Shown here piece by piece: positions 1 to 7,527 of a stretch of DNA of 64,000 nucleotides. The stretch lies in contig DAOQUL010000009.1 of NCBI GenBank assembly GCA_035341015.1, positions 25,187-89,186 of the forward strand. The letters are read 5' to 3'. A program made the position numbers and the translations under genes. The DNA comes from JAKQIM01 sp029557965. GTDB lineage: Bacteria; Chloroflexota; Anaerolineae; Anaerolineales; UBA4823. Position 1 is the first letter of the stretch. Each line of letters opens with the position of its first letter. The notes below the pieces were generated by a model. It was not told where the DNA came from and ran no database searches. It was given only the letters and a program-made list of their open reading frames with translations.

Positions 1-728
1 TGCTCATCGCTGAATAGGCGAGATATCATGATGGGCAGGAACCTGCGGTTGCGCGGCAAGATCAGGGATGAAACGATGATGAAAAAGCGGATGGCGAACA
101 GGGCGTGGAGTAGAAAAAAGATGAACGTGGTACCCAATACAAATGCTTCTGGCAGGCTGAAGGTGTTTCGAGATATCATTTCTCCAAAGCCGCTCTGGTA
201 TAACATCAAGATCAGAGAAAACGTGTACCACAAATAAATGATTGCCTTGGTCGCCATCCCTGGCGGTTGCTTGCGCGCTACCAGGTACAGCATCACCCCG
301 GCTGGAACGATCAATACAAAAGTTGTTGCCCAGGGATTGGGTCTGCCGCCGCTGATCACCAGCCCCAGCATGACGATCAACTGCACTCCCAATATGGTAA
401 TCTCGTTTACGCGCGGCAGCAGCCCATCCCAGATAACCCCTGCGCCAAATACAAACAGCCCAATGGCGGTATAGAGCATAAAGGGGATGGGCTGGCTGAT
501 ATCGGCCGATGCGCCGCTCACCCCCAGGAATTCCAGGATGCCGATCAATGCCGCTGCTCCTAGGCCCAGGACCACAACCGCCCATTGCAGCTTGCGCATG
601 GGGATGCGCTGCCAACCTTCAGGGGTGCGCTGCCAAGGAAAAAATTTTTTCCCCTGAGCCTGATCCCAGAGCCAGGCTACTTCTAAAAACATGCCGTAGA
701 GAAATGCAATGAAGGTGGATACCGTCAT
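1..728 (-). CDS. Polytopic membrane protein, 3' end cut by window edge
   Basis: Reading the complement from an ATG at 728 gives an uninterrupted frame of 242 codons that runs off the left edge. The product has a hydrophobic N-terminus (MTVSTFIAFLYG), then about five further hydrophobic stretches separated by short polar loops (for example RKQPPG and LPRNRR), so it is an integral membrane protein. Its start overlaps the stop of the gene upstream by 4 bases (ATGA), which implies translational coupling. No family is recognised. The opposite and shifted frames here are rich in Arg, His and Pro and look like shadows. Confidence 0.75.
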   Translation of the reverse strand, partial: MTVSTFIAFLYGMFLEVAWLWDQAQGKKFFPWQRTPEGWQRIPMRKLQWAVVVLGLGAAALIGILEFLGVSGASADISQPIPFMLYTAIGLFVFGAGVIWDGLLPRVNEITILGVQLIVMLGLVISGGRPNPWATTFVLIVPAGVMLYLVARKQPPGMATKAIIYLWYTFSLILMLYQSGFGEMISRNTFSLPEAFVLGTTFIFFLLHALFAIRFFIIVSSLILPRNRRFLPIMISRLFSDE

Positions 729-1252
729 TGATGCAGTTCCATCTTAAAGATACTGGAAAAATCCCTGGTGTATCCGATATAAAGAAACTCTGGATGGATG
801 ACCATCCAGGCCCAACAGATCAAGGCTAGGACGCCATATTCACCCGTAAATGTCCAGTGAAAACGTAATTGGCGGAAATGCTCCTCCAGGACGGGGCGAT
901 TTCCATACGGTTCTGGCAGATAGCGGATGCGTACTTCACTGCCAACGGTCAATCCTGCTACTACCCGCCTGGCGTAGTACTTTAACTCCAGGTAGCCGTG
1001 TTCTGGTTTGCCCTCGTGATTGCTAAATTGAATTAACGCCGTCTTACCGTGTATGTCTAGATGTTGAATGGTGGCGGTGGTAACCTGACCGATCTGTTCC
1101 AACTGGTCAACCAAACGAAAATGTTCTCCGCCGCGATAAAACAGCTCGAGTACGCATATAATGAACACAATGATCATCATGGGCGAAATCAATGCCATCG
1201 CGACATCGACGCCTCTCCATACATTGCGGAGAAACTTCTTTAGCTTTTGCAC
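725..1252 (-). CDS. Membrane-anchored DUF3592-like protein
   Basis: 175 residues with a GTG start. A transmembrane helix lies at about residues 18-38, a soluble beta-rich middle at 50-120, and a second hydrophobic helix at about 138-157. The middle section has the pattern VRIRYLPEPYGNRPVL, which resembles the DUF3592 fold in which a small beta domain sits between two membrane helices. The function of that family is unknown. The GTG lies 1 base after the upstream hydrolase stop and the gene's own stop overlaps the next ATG by 4 bases, so the three genes are probably co-transcribed. The family call is by resemblance only. Confidence 0.7.
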   Translation of the reverse strand: MQKLKKFLRNVWRGVDVAMALISPMMIIVFIICVLELFYRGGEHFRLVDQLEQIGQVTTATIQHLDIHGKTALIQFSNHEGKPEHGYLELKYYARRVVAGLTVGSEVRIRYLPEPYGNRPVLEEHFRQLRFHWTFTGEYGVLALICWAWMVIHPEFLYIGYTRDFSSIFKMELHQ

Positions 1253-1253
1253 A

Positions 1254-2120
1254 TTAACGTTCCCTAAAAAATTTCAACACTGCCTGGCAGGCCGGCTGTG
1301 GGTCGAGCAGCCAGCCGTAGGGATGTTCCCAGCCGGGGAGCACGGTGATCTGGCCTTGGGCGGCTAAGGCGCACAGGCTCTCTATGGCAGCCATCTCACG
1401 CGGGTTTTCTAGCTCGCCGAGCAAGATCAATAGAGGGCACTGCACTTTGGGGTAGTAATCCTCGAAGCGGCAGTGAAAATAGCTTTGCATGTAGCTCAGC
1501 ATGGCTTGCTTTGCAAAGCCTTTGGTGTATTGACCGTCTGCTGCCTGGTAAGCGCCGTAGCGCACGGCGGCCTCGATATACTCATTCCACCAGCCGTACT
1601 TTTCGAAGACCTGGCGGCGATTCTCGACCAGGGACTCGATGGAGGGGAAGGTTGGCTCTGGGGCGGTCTGCATCTGCGCCAGCTCGCGAGCCACGTGGGC
1701 CTCGAATTCTTCCTGTGTGCCCTCCCAGGCGCTGTAGGGGCCGTATTCGCTGCACAGGGCGCCTTCGCAGACCAGGGAGCGTACTTTTTCGGGGTAATTG
1801 GCAGCCAGGCTGAGGCCCACTTCGGCGCCCAGCGAGCTGCCCACGATGTGGGCCTGCTCGAGGCCGAGAGACTGCATGACACCCAGCACGTCCCGCGCCA
1901 TCTCGTCGATTTGGTAGCCGGCCGGCGGCCGGTCAGACTTGCCGTGCCCGCGCAGGTCAACCAGGAGCAGACGGTAGCACTCCCTGAAATAGGGCAGGGC
2001 GCGCTGCCACATCATCAAGTTGGTGCCGCTGAAATGCAGGAAGATGATGGCCTCGCCGGGGTGAGGGTAGTCCTGGACCTGCAATGCGATGTGGTTGGTT
2101 CGGATGCGCCTGGCTTGCAT
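1254..2120 (-). CDS. Alpha/beta hydrolase
   Basis: 288 residues with the alpha/beta hydrolase layout: an oxyanion-hole segment LHFSG near residue 28, the DLRGHGKSD strand-turn at 55-63, the nucleophile elbow GSSLG with Ser96, and a C-terminal histidine in WEHPYGW. The usual catalytic acid position reads LGELEN, so the acid may be Glu rather than Asp. The substrate cannot be deduced; the family includes esterases, lactonases, haloperoxidases and C-C hydrolases. AAAGGA lies upstream of the ATG at suitable spacing. It heads a tight leftward run with two membrane proteins. Confidence 0.85.
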   Translation of the reverse strand: MQARRIRTNHIALQVQDYPHPGEAIIFLHFSGTNLMMWQRALPYFRECYRLLLVDLRGHGKSDRPPAGYQIDEMARDVLGVMQSLGLEQAHIVGSSLGAEVGLSLAANYPEKVRSLVCEGALCSEYGPYSAWEGTQEEFEAHVARELAQMQTAPEPTFPSIESLVENRRQVFEKYGWWNEYIEAAVRYGAYQAADGQYTKGFAKQAMLSYMQSYFHCRFEDYYPKVQCPLLILLGELENPREMAAIESLCALAAQGQITVLPGWEHPYGWLLDPQPACQAVLKFFRER

Positions 2121-2137
2121 GGTGGTTTTTCCTTTGA

Positions 2138-2551
2138 TCAGCCGAAGGATACGCTGTCCACATCGGCCAGGATGGTGGCCATTTTCAGCAGGTCCTTTTG
2201 ATAGCCATGCAAGACCGGCTCTAACGTCTCGATGCCCTGGATCAGCACGCGGGGCAGCATCACCGGCAGAGATGCGCGCGGCATGACCTGCCGGATGCCG
2301 TATTCGATGAAACGCTTCAGGTATTCAAACTTGCCGTCTTCCGCCGGGGAGTCCGGTTGATCGCTGAACAGGGCCACTTCTTCATGTTTCTGGCGGCCCG
2401 TGGGGGGCTGTCCAATGGCGATGATCTTGGGTTTATCGCCCAGGGATACGTAGAGGCGGGTGGGCAGGCTGACCGAGTTCTCCTGCATCGAGAAGGTGAA
2501 GGCCTCGGGGGTAACATGGACTACGATTTGGGATTTTAGTTTATTGAACAT
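2138..2551 (-). CDS. Conserved-looking hypothetical protein, 137 aa
   Basis: A soluble, mixed alpha/beta protein beginning MFNKLKSQIVVHV. It carries a beta-rich N-terminal half (LPTRLYVSLGDKPKIIAIG) and a helical C-terminal part ending DVDSVSFG. A good ribosome site (AGGAAATGCT) precedes the ATG. Composition and start context look genuine, and the gene sits in the same direction as its neighbours, 17 bases upstream of the hydrolase. I do not recognise a family. The N-terminal strand pattern is faintly like the first subdomain of actin-like ATPases, but no nucleotide-binding motif is visible, so no function is proposed. Confidence 0.65.
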   Translation of the reverse strand: MFNKLKSQIVVHVTPEAFTFSMQENSVSLPTRLYVSLGDKPKIIAIGQPPTGRQKHEEVALFSDQPDSPAEDGKFEYLKRFIEYGIRQVMPRASLPVMLPRVLIQGIETLEPVLHGYQKDLLKMATILADVDSVSFG

Positions 2552-2627
2552 AGCATTTCCTGAGCATCATTATAGCCGCTTTTAAAACTATTCTGTAATG
2601 AGGCAGATGGCGGTATAGATAGGGTGA

Positions 2628-3317
2628 TCACAGTACGGGTTTCATGACCATCAGCCCGTCTCTTTTTTCGACCTGCATGGCAAAGTCAAAGCGGTCGATG
2701 GCGAGGCAGTGCTCTAGATCAGAGGCCGGGAAATCAGGCTCGTCTTCATTCATGAATACCTGCCCGGCAGGAGAGCTGCGCACGCGTTGGATGATGGCGG
2801 CCGTATCAGGCTGCTGGCCCTTGAGCAAGGCCTCGATATAGTCGGCGCAGGCAGCGTCCTCATCACCCCAGGCGGGCGGCCTTTGGCCGGTGATGACGAA
2901 GGTCAGGCAGGCATGTTGGGCGGCGTGCCACCTGATCCATTTGGCAGTGGCACCGGCACAGCACAGGCTGCTGGCGAGGAGGAGGCCGGCGTTCTGGCTG
3001 CGCACAATGCCTTGGGTGCCGGCGCTGGTGCGCTGGATGAGCTGCCGTGCGTGCAGATCTTGCCGGGCAATGAGGGTGGGCGAGTTGCCAAAGTCGAAGC
3101 CGGGGATGGGCAGGCCGTTCACTTCGCCCATCAGCAGGGCATGCGGGAAGCGCTGTTTGAGGGCCAGGGCTTCTTCCACGCTGCCGGTGAGCAGGATGCT
3201 CTGCGCACCGGCCCCAAAGGCGTAGGCCGCGGTGGAGAAAGCGCGCAACACGTCGATGGCAACGACGATCCCGGAGGCGGTTCCGCAGGTAGCTAAGGAG
3301 GCGCGCTCGAATTCCAT
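2628..3317 (-). CDS. 2-phosphosulfolactate phosphatase family protein (ComB-like)
   Basis: 229 residues that follow the ComB pattern: VVAIDVLRAFSTAAYAFGAGA near the N-terminus, GEVNGLPIPGFDFGNSP around residues 64-80, RTSAGTQG near 95 (the family has T-N-G-T here), and GDEDAACADY near 150. ComB hydrolyses 2-phosphosulfolactate with Mg2+ in coenzyme M synthesis, but the family is widespread in bacteria that make no coenzyme M, where its substrate is uncertain. No other coenzyme M or sulfolactate gene is visible here. Only 6 bases separate it from the gene upstream. Confidence 0.85.
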   Translation of the reverse strand: MEFERASLATCGTASGIVVAIDVLRAFSTAAYAFGAGAQSILLTGSVEEALALKQRFPHALLMGEVNGLPIPGFDFGNSPTLIARQDLHARQLIQRTSAGTQGIVRSQNAGLLLASSLCCAGATAKWIRWHAAQHACLTFVITGQRPPAWGDEDAACADYIEALLKGQQPDTAAIIQRVRSSPAGQVFMNEDEPDFPASDLEHCLAIDRFDFAMQVEKRDGLMVMKPVL

Positions 3318-3323
3318 GGCCGT

Positions 3324-3878
3324 TCAGCGCACCAGGAAATTGAGCAATCTGTGGTAGATGCCCTCGCCTAGCCGGTGCATGACCAGGATGAAGGGGATCA
3401 TGGCAAGCAAGCCGATGAGGGCGTAGATCAACAGGGCGGGGTAATCCACCAGGCCGTCAGACAGGAAGCGCCCAAGAACCAGAAATCCATAGGGGATGAC
3501 GATGAGGAGCGAGGTAATGACGGCAGGGATATACCTGCGCATGAAGATGGCCTGGCCGAGGTGCATGAAGCCGTGCAAGAAAAACAGGCTGACGGCGGCC
3601 AGGAAGATGGAATACTGGGCGTACTGCGCGGCCAGGAAGGAGGCAAGGCTGGTGAGGGTGAAGATGAGGCTGATGGGCAGGGCAAATTGAGGGGTGGATT
3701 TGGTGACAATGGCCTGGAGCTGCTTTTCAAAAAAGGCGGGGACCCGGTTGTGCAGGCGGCCCATGATGGTGGTGGCATTCTTCTTCAACCAGGGTTCGAA
3801 GAAGATGATCTCCTCGAAATCATGCAGGATGAAGGCGATTGGGAAAAGCCAGATGAGGGTGGTGGTATCAAAGGGCAT
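3324..3878 (-). CDS. HXXEE-domain membrane protein
   Basis: 184 residues, mostly hydrophobic, with about five membrane segments. The first carries the signature HDFEE at residues 19-23, which defines the HXXEE family of membrane proteins of unknown function. A second conserved-looking histidine cluster, LHGFMHLGQA, lies near residue 101. The His/Glu residues inside the membrane suggest metal or proton binding, which is inference only. AAGGAAA precedes the ATG. It is followed after 5 bases by the ComB-like gene. Confidence 0.85.
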   Translation of the reverse strand: MPFDTTTLIWLFPIAFILHDFEEIIFFEPWLKKNATTIMGRLHNRVPAFFEKQLQAIVTKSTPQFALPISLIFTLTSLASFLAAQYAQYSIFLAAVSLFFLHGFMHLGQAIFMRRYIPAVITSLLIVIPYGFLVLGRFLSDGLVDYPALLIYALIGLLAMIPFILVMHRLGEGIYHRLLNFLVR

Positions 3879-3890
3879 GCCGTATTTCCT

Positions 3891-4490
3891 TTATCTGTTT
3901 GGCGGGCCTGGCTTCCAATCCGTCAGCCCATCTGGGGGGTGGCGGGTGAGCCAGGTTTTGAACTGCTCCAGGCTGCGCACACCGTCATCGAGCACGGCGC
4001 GGTAGATGTGGATGGATGGGCAGTGCAGGGTGGTATCCAGCAGGGCTTGTTCTTTGATCTCCAGGATGGCCTGGCGGGTTTCGGGGGTCAGGGCGCGCCG
4101 CAGCGGCTCGACCAGGGCGGCAGAAGTGGGCCCGGGGTGGTCGCTGTGTACAGACCACATATCGATCTTCCAGTTCAGCCCGTCCTCATCCAGGTAGCGT
4201 AATTGCCAATAAAGGCCCATATCGGGGCCGTGAAGTTGGTTTGAAAAGCGGGCACTGTGCACGTGCGGGTTGAGGGCACAGGCGCGCAGCACCTCAAAGC
4301 CGTCTTCGATGTGCAGCTCGTCACAGTATATCTCGAGGTCGATATCGGGGGCCACCAGCAGGCCGTAGGCGGCAGCACCCACCAGCACGGGTTTACCGAA
4401 GGCGTTCCATTGTTGGATGAGCTCAAGCTGGGTCAGGATGTGGCGGGCAACGAGCAGGCGGTCGTGGGCGCGTGTGATGAGCGTAGACAT
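3891..4490 (-). CDS. Nucleotidyltransferase-like hypothetical protein
   Basis: 199 residues. A segment near residues 35-55 reads VLVGAAAYGLLVAPDIDLEI, which matches the core of the polymerase-beta-type nucleotidyltransferase fold: Gly-rich turn, then two acidic residues on the next strand. A third acidic strand may be WKIDMW near residue 107. This resembles stand-alone nucleotidyltransferase-like proteins of unknown substrate. AGGA precedes the ATG at normal spacing. The fold assignment is moderately confident; the activity is not known. Confidence 0.7.
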   Translation of the reverse strand: MSTLITRAHDRLLVARHILTQLELIQQWNAFGKPVLVGAAAYGLLVAPDIDLEIYCDELHIEDGFEVLRACALNPHVHSARFSNQLHGPDMGLYWQLRYLDEDGLNWKIDMWSVHSDHPGPTSAALVEPLRRALTPETRQAILEIKEQALLDTTLHCPSIHIYRAVLDDGVRSLEQFKTWLTRHPPDGLTDWKPGPPNR

Positions 4491-4549
4491 TGTTCCATCC
4501 TATCAATGGCGTTATGATTTTTGGGAAATACCTGGCAATTTTCTACCCG

Positions 4550-4951
4550 TCAGGATAGAAGTTTCTGTAGCCTCAAGAAATCCTCGGTCTTGGCGACGCG
4601 CAGCGCCCGCCTGATGAACGGTGGAAAGGCTTGCAGTGCGATCTCTGGATCAATGAATTCCGGCTGGGTCAGGGTATATTCCTGGTTCTTCCATCGTAAT
4701 GTGCAGCCCCCATGGGCCAGTACATTGGCGCACCAATCTACCTTTTTGCCATAGGTCAGCGCAATGACAAACCCCTGCCCGCTTGGCTCGGCGATGATGG
4801 GGATCTGGTAGCGCTTGCCAGTCTTGCGCCCGGTGTGGCCCAAGATGGCAAAATGGCCAAAGCTTTTCCCTGCAATGTGGATCAGGAGCTTATTGGTAAC
4901 ATGCTTGTTGAAGACTCGGACACGATCGCGGATGGCTTGTTTAAGGGTCAT
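4550..4951 (-). CDS. Deazaflavin-dependent nitroreductase family protein (DDN-like)
   Basis: 133 residues, the usual length of the family. Diagnostic features are HFAILGHTGRKTGKRY near residues 32-47 (the family has T-x-G-R-K-S/T-G followed by a strand), then a beta segment and WCANVLAHGG near 73-82 (family: W-x-x-N-x-x-A). Members bind coenzyme F420 or, in some lineages, flavin or heme, and reduce quinones or nitro compounds. The cofactor here is unknown, and no F420 biosynthesis gene is in the window. Confidence 0.85.
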   Translation of the reverse strand: MTLKQAIRDRVRVFNKHVTNKLLIHIAGKSFGHFAILGHTGRKTGKRYQIPIIAEPSGQGFVIALTYGKKVDWCANVLAHGGCTLRWKNQEYTLTQPEFIDPEIALQAFPPFIRRALRVAKTEDFLRLQKLLS

Positions 4952-4990
4952 ATCATTGCTTTGCTCACAGCCAGTTGATGGCGGCTTGCC

Positions 4991-5152
4991 TTACCTGCTG
5001 AAGAACAGCACCCACCAGGGTGCTGCCTGGCCGTTCACCGGTGGGCATAGGAGGCTATCTAGGTCAGGGAAGCACTTAACAAATCCAATCTCGTCGCCCA
5101 TCTGCCAGTAATTTTGAGTGGCGTTGACTGCCAGCACCAAGTTTGTATTCAA
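4991..5152 (-). other. Possible small ORF or gene remnant (53 codons)
   Basis: In the 273-base space between the deazaflavin gene and the SDR gene, the complement holds a TTG-initiated frame of 53 codons. It begins MNTNLVLAVNATQNYWQMGD and ends APWWVLFFSR. Its composition (several Trp, Phe, Asn and Asp) differs from the Arg/Pro-rich shadow frames of this genome, so it could be a small protein or the tail of a decayed gene. There is no clear ribosome site. An 8-bp hairpin (5006-5025) lies inside it. Weakly supported. Confidence 0.2.
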
Positions 5153-5174
5153 TTATACGGCAATTAAGGGGTTT

Positions 5175-5213
5175 GGGGTGTGAACAGGTAGTGAAACTAC
5201 CTGTTCACACCCC
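5175..5213 (-). terminator. 18-bp perfect hairpin after the SDR gene
   Basis: Arms 5175-5192 and 5196-5213 pair perfectly around a 3-base loop, 12 bases past the SDR stop. There is no U-tract on the leftward strand (the sequence continues AAACCCC), so this is either an unusual terminator or a 3'-end stabiliser. Confidence 0.6.
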
Positions 5214-5224
5214 GCATGTTTCGC

Positions 5225-5989
5225 TTACACGGCTTTCCAGCCGGCGTCGGCGGGAATGATGGCGCCATTGATCATGGTCGATTCGTCTGAGGCCAGGAAG
5301 AGGGCCAGGTTGGCAATGTCACCCGCTTCCAAGAAGCCAGGAATGAGGGTGGCAAAGGCGTGGGCGCGGGCTGAACCAGCAGGAGAGATCTTCTCGGGGG
5401 GCATGGTCTCGCCGATGTTGGTCTTGGTGCCGCCGGCGGCGATGGCATTGCAGCGAATGTTCTGCTGGGCATACATCCAGGCGGTGTTCTTGGTCAGCCC
5501 CACCAGCCCATGTTTTGAGACGGTGTAGGCTGCACCGGCTGCGCCACCGCTGATGCCGGCTGTGGAGGCCACGTTGATGATCGAGCCGCCGCCTTGTTTG
5601 AGCATGTGCGGGATAGCCCGGCGGCTGGTGAACATGGGGCCATCTAAGTTGATGCCCAAAACACGCCGCCAGATTTCGTCGGGCATATCGCCCACGCCGT
5701 GCATGTAATCCATCACGCCGGCATTGTTGACCAGGATATCGATCCGTCCATAGGTCTCGATGGCCTTGTCAACCAGGCCTTCAGCAGCCGCCTGGTCGGC
5801 AATATTCCCCTCGACACCAATAATGGCGCCGCCATCTTTTTGGATCTTTTCGACCGCGATTTTCAACCGTTCTGCATTCCAATCCGCCGCTACAACCTGA
5901 GCGCCTTCGCGGGCGAATAATTCGGCGATGGCAAGTCCCATGCCAGACGCCGCACCGGTGATGACCGCAACTTTATTTTGTAAACGCAT
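5225..5989 (-). CDS. Classical short-chain dehydrogenase/reductase
   Basis: 254 residues, standard for the family. It carries the NAD(P)-binding TGAASGMG at residues 11-18, NNAG at 88-91, and the catalytic Ser142, Tyr155 and Lys159 (YTVSK). Asp36, in AADWN, sits where NAD-preferring enzymes place their acidic residue, so NAD is favoured. The C-terminus (INGAIIPADAGWKAV) resembles glucose 1-dehydrogenase-type and 3-oxoacyl-ACP-reductase-type SDRs, but the substrate is unknown. AAGGAGA lies upstream of the ATG. The gene appears monocistronic, with over 200 bases of AT-rich sequence before it and a strong hairpin after it. Confidence 0.9.
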   Translation of the reverse strand: MRLQNKVAVITGAASGMGLAIAELFAREGAQVVAADWNAERLKIAVEKIQKDGGAIIGVEGNIADQAAAEGLVDKAIETYGRIDILVNNAGVMDYMHGVGDMPDEIWRRVLGINLDGPMFTSRRAIPHMLKQGGGSIINVASTAGISGGAAGAAYTVSKHGLVGLTKNTAWMYAQQNIRCNAIAAGGTKTNIGETMPPEKISPAGSARAHAFATLIPGFLEAGDIANLALFLASDESTMINGAIIPADAGWKAV

Positions 5990-6204
5990 GGTAAGTCTCC
6001 TTTACAAGAGCTTTCTCTGTTCACCCCTCGCCATTCAACCGGTGAGAGGTGTTAAATTGTGAAATATCACACTAACGATTAGGATTTTACCATGTTTTGG
6101 TTAATATGCGATTAGAGATAATAATAGTCTTATTAAGAACTGGGGGAAGCTCCGCCCGCCAGGAGAAACAGCGCAGGTAGACCATGCGGCTGATAGATTG
6201 CTGT

Positions 6205-7065
6205 TTATAAATACAGGGCAGCTAAAACGGCCACAAAGAGGGCGATGCTGATGTAGCTATTGATGTTGAAGAAGGCCAGGTTGATCTTGGTAAGGTCATG
6301 GGGCTTGACCAGGGCGTGCTCCCAGGTGAGCAGGGCCGCGGTGATGAGCACGCCTAACCAGTAAGGCCAGGCCAGGTGCATGGCCCAGCCCAGGGCGGCG
6401 AGCAGCAAGGCGGTGGCAACGTGGCAGACGGCAGACAGGCGCAAGGCAAAGGCTGGCCCAAAGCGGGCCGGGATGGAATAGAGACGGTCGCGGCGGTCGG
6501 GCTCAATGTCCTGGCAGGCGTAGATCAGGTCAAAGCCGCCGATCCACAGGGTGACGGTGGCGGTGAGCAGCCAGGCGGGCAGGTCGGCGGGGGTGAAGAG
6601 GCTGCCGCGCACCGCGGCCCAGGCCCCAGCCGGAGCCAGGCCATCGGTAAAGCCCAGGATGAAGTGCGAGAGCCAGGTGAAGCGCTTGGTGAAGGAGTAG
6701 CCCAGCAAGAAGAGCAGCGCGCCGGGCAAGAGGCGAAAGGGCAAGGGGCCGAGCATCCAGGCAGAGAAAGCCAGCAGAAGGGCGGCGGCGAGCACCCCTG
6801 CCCAGGCGGTGCGGGTTGAAATGGCGCCGGTGACCAGTGGTCGCCCGGCGGTGCGCGGGTTGCGGGCATCGATGGCGCGGTCGGCCAGGCGGTTGAAGCC
6901 CATGGCCAGGGTGCGGGCGGCCGCCATAGCCAGGGTGATCCAGATGAACTGGGGCCAGGTGGGCCAGCCGCCAGCCGCCAACAGCATGCCCAGGTAGGCA
7001 AAGGGCAGGGCAAAGATGGTGTGTTCGAACTTGATCAATTCAAAGAAATCGCGCAGGGCTTTCAT
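6205..7065 (-). CDS. ubiA: UbiA-family polyprenyltransferase
   Basis: 286 residues with eight or nine membrane helices. Both Asp-rich motifs of the family are present: N58-RLA-D62-RAI-D66 (Asn instead of the first Asp is common) and D186-IEP-D190-RR-D193. The enzyme binds a polyprenyl diphosphate with Mg2+ and transfers the prenyl chain to an aromatic acid for quinone synthesis. A ubiD-type decarboxylase gene lies 3 kb upstream, so a role in menaquinone synthesis, possibly the futalosine branch, is plausible. No ribosome site is visible, and a TATAAT ends only 8 bases before the ATG, which suggests a leaderless mRNA. Confidence 0.92.
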   Translation of the reverse strand: MKALRDFFELIKFEHTIFALPFAYLGMLLAAGGWPTWPQFIWITLAMAAARTLAMGFNRLADRAIDARNPRTAGRPLVTGAISTRTAWAGVLAAALLLAFSAWMLGPLPFRLLPGALLFLLGYSFTKRFTWLSHFILGFTDGLAPAGAWAAVRGSLFTPADLPAWLLTATVTLWIGGFDLIYACQDIEPDRRDRLYSIPARFGPAFALRLSAVCHVATALLLAALGWAMHLAWPYWLGVLITAALLTWEHALVKPHDLTKINLAFFNINSYISIALFVAVLAALYL

Positions 7066-7073
7066 GGGGAAGG

Positions 7074-7103
7074 ATTATAATGGAAAAGTGGAGGTAGATG
7101 CAA
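7074..7103. promoter_or_regulatory. Compact divergent promoter, ubiA / Gre-like gene
   Basis: Leftward: TTGCAT (complement of 7098-7103), an 18-base spacer and TATAAT (complement of 7074-7079), with the ubiA ATG only 8 bases further on. Rightward: the same ATTATAAT block contains TATAAT at 7076-7081 for the divergent gene, but no convincing -35 is visible. Both genes start within 38 bases of one another, so they must share this element. Confidence 0.5.
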
Positions 7104-7504
7104 TGAAGGCGAATGTGGGCTGTCATGTAGAGATTGAGCTGCTGGGCGCCGAGGGGAATGAGAAGATGGCATTCGACATTGTGCCAGACCAGGCGGCGGA
7201 TTTTGCCGCCGGGCTGCTGGGGGTGAGCACCCCGCTGGCACAGGCACTGCTGGGGCATGCGGCAGGCAGCCAGGTGCCCTACGCCATGCATGATATCCGG
7301 GCGGTGCGCATCCTGGCGGTCAGCCCTGCCCAAGAGGTGGGTGCCGAGGCGGCTGAGAAGCGGCGGGCAGAGGCTGAACGGGCGGCGCGCCAGGCGCAGC
7401 GCGACAGCGCGATCAGTTTTGCATCCTCCTTCAGCGGCAAGTGGGGCGATTATGACCCGGCGGGGATGGAAGGGTGGGAGGAAGAGAAAGAAAGCAACGA
7501 CTGA
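7103..7504 (+). CDS. Protein with GreA/GreB C-terminal-type domain
   Basis: 133 residues from an ATG preceded by GGAGG with 8-base spacing; longer in-frame starts would overlap the ubiA start and lack a ribosome site. Residues 8-80 match the FKBP-like C-terminal domain of transcript cleavage factors: MAFDIVPDQAAD, then STPLAQALLGHAAGSQV, then a strand ending VRILAV. The N-terminal coiled coil that inserts into the RNA polymerase channel is absent. It is replaced by a C-terminal charged helix (EKRRAEAERAARQAQRD) and an acidic tail. It may bind RNA polymerase without cleavage activity; that is inference. Confidence 0.75.
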   Translation: MKANVGCHVEIELLGAEGNEKMAFDIVPDQAADFAAGLLGVSTPLAQALLGHAAGSQVPYAMHDIRAVRILAVSPAQEVGAEAAEKRRAEAERAARQAQRDSAISFASSFSGKWGDYDPAGMEGWEEEKESND

Positions 7505-7527
7505 AGTTGTACCTACGATGAGGGGGG

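Noticed and set aside
4..615. A 203-codon leftward frame rich in Arg, His, Pro and Gly
   Set aside because: It is a shifted shadow of the hydrophobic membrane-protein frame that reaches the window edge and has a ribosome-coupled start at 728.
7016..7102. Upstream extension of the Gre-like gene starting at 7016
   Set aside because: It would overlap the ubiA start, has no ribosome site, and the GGAGG before 7103 marks the true start.
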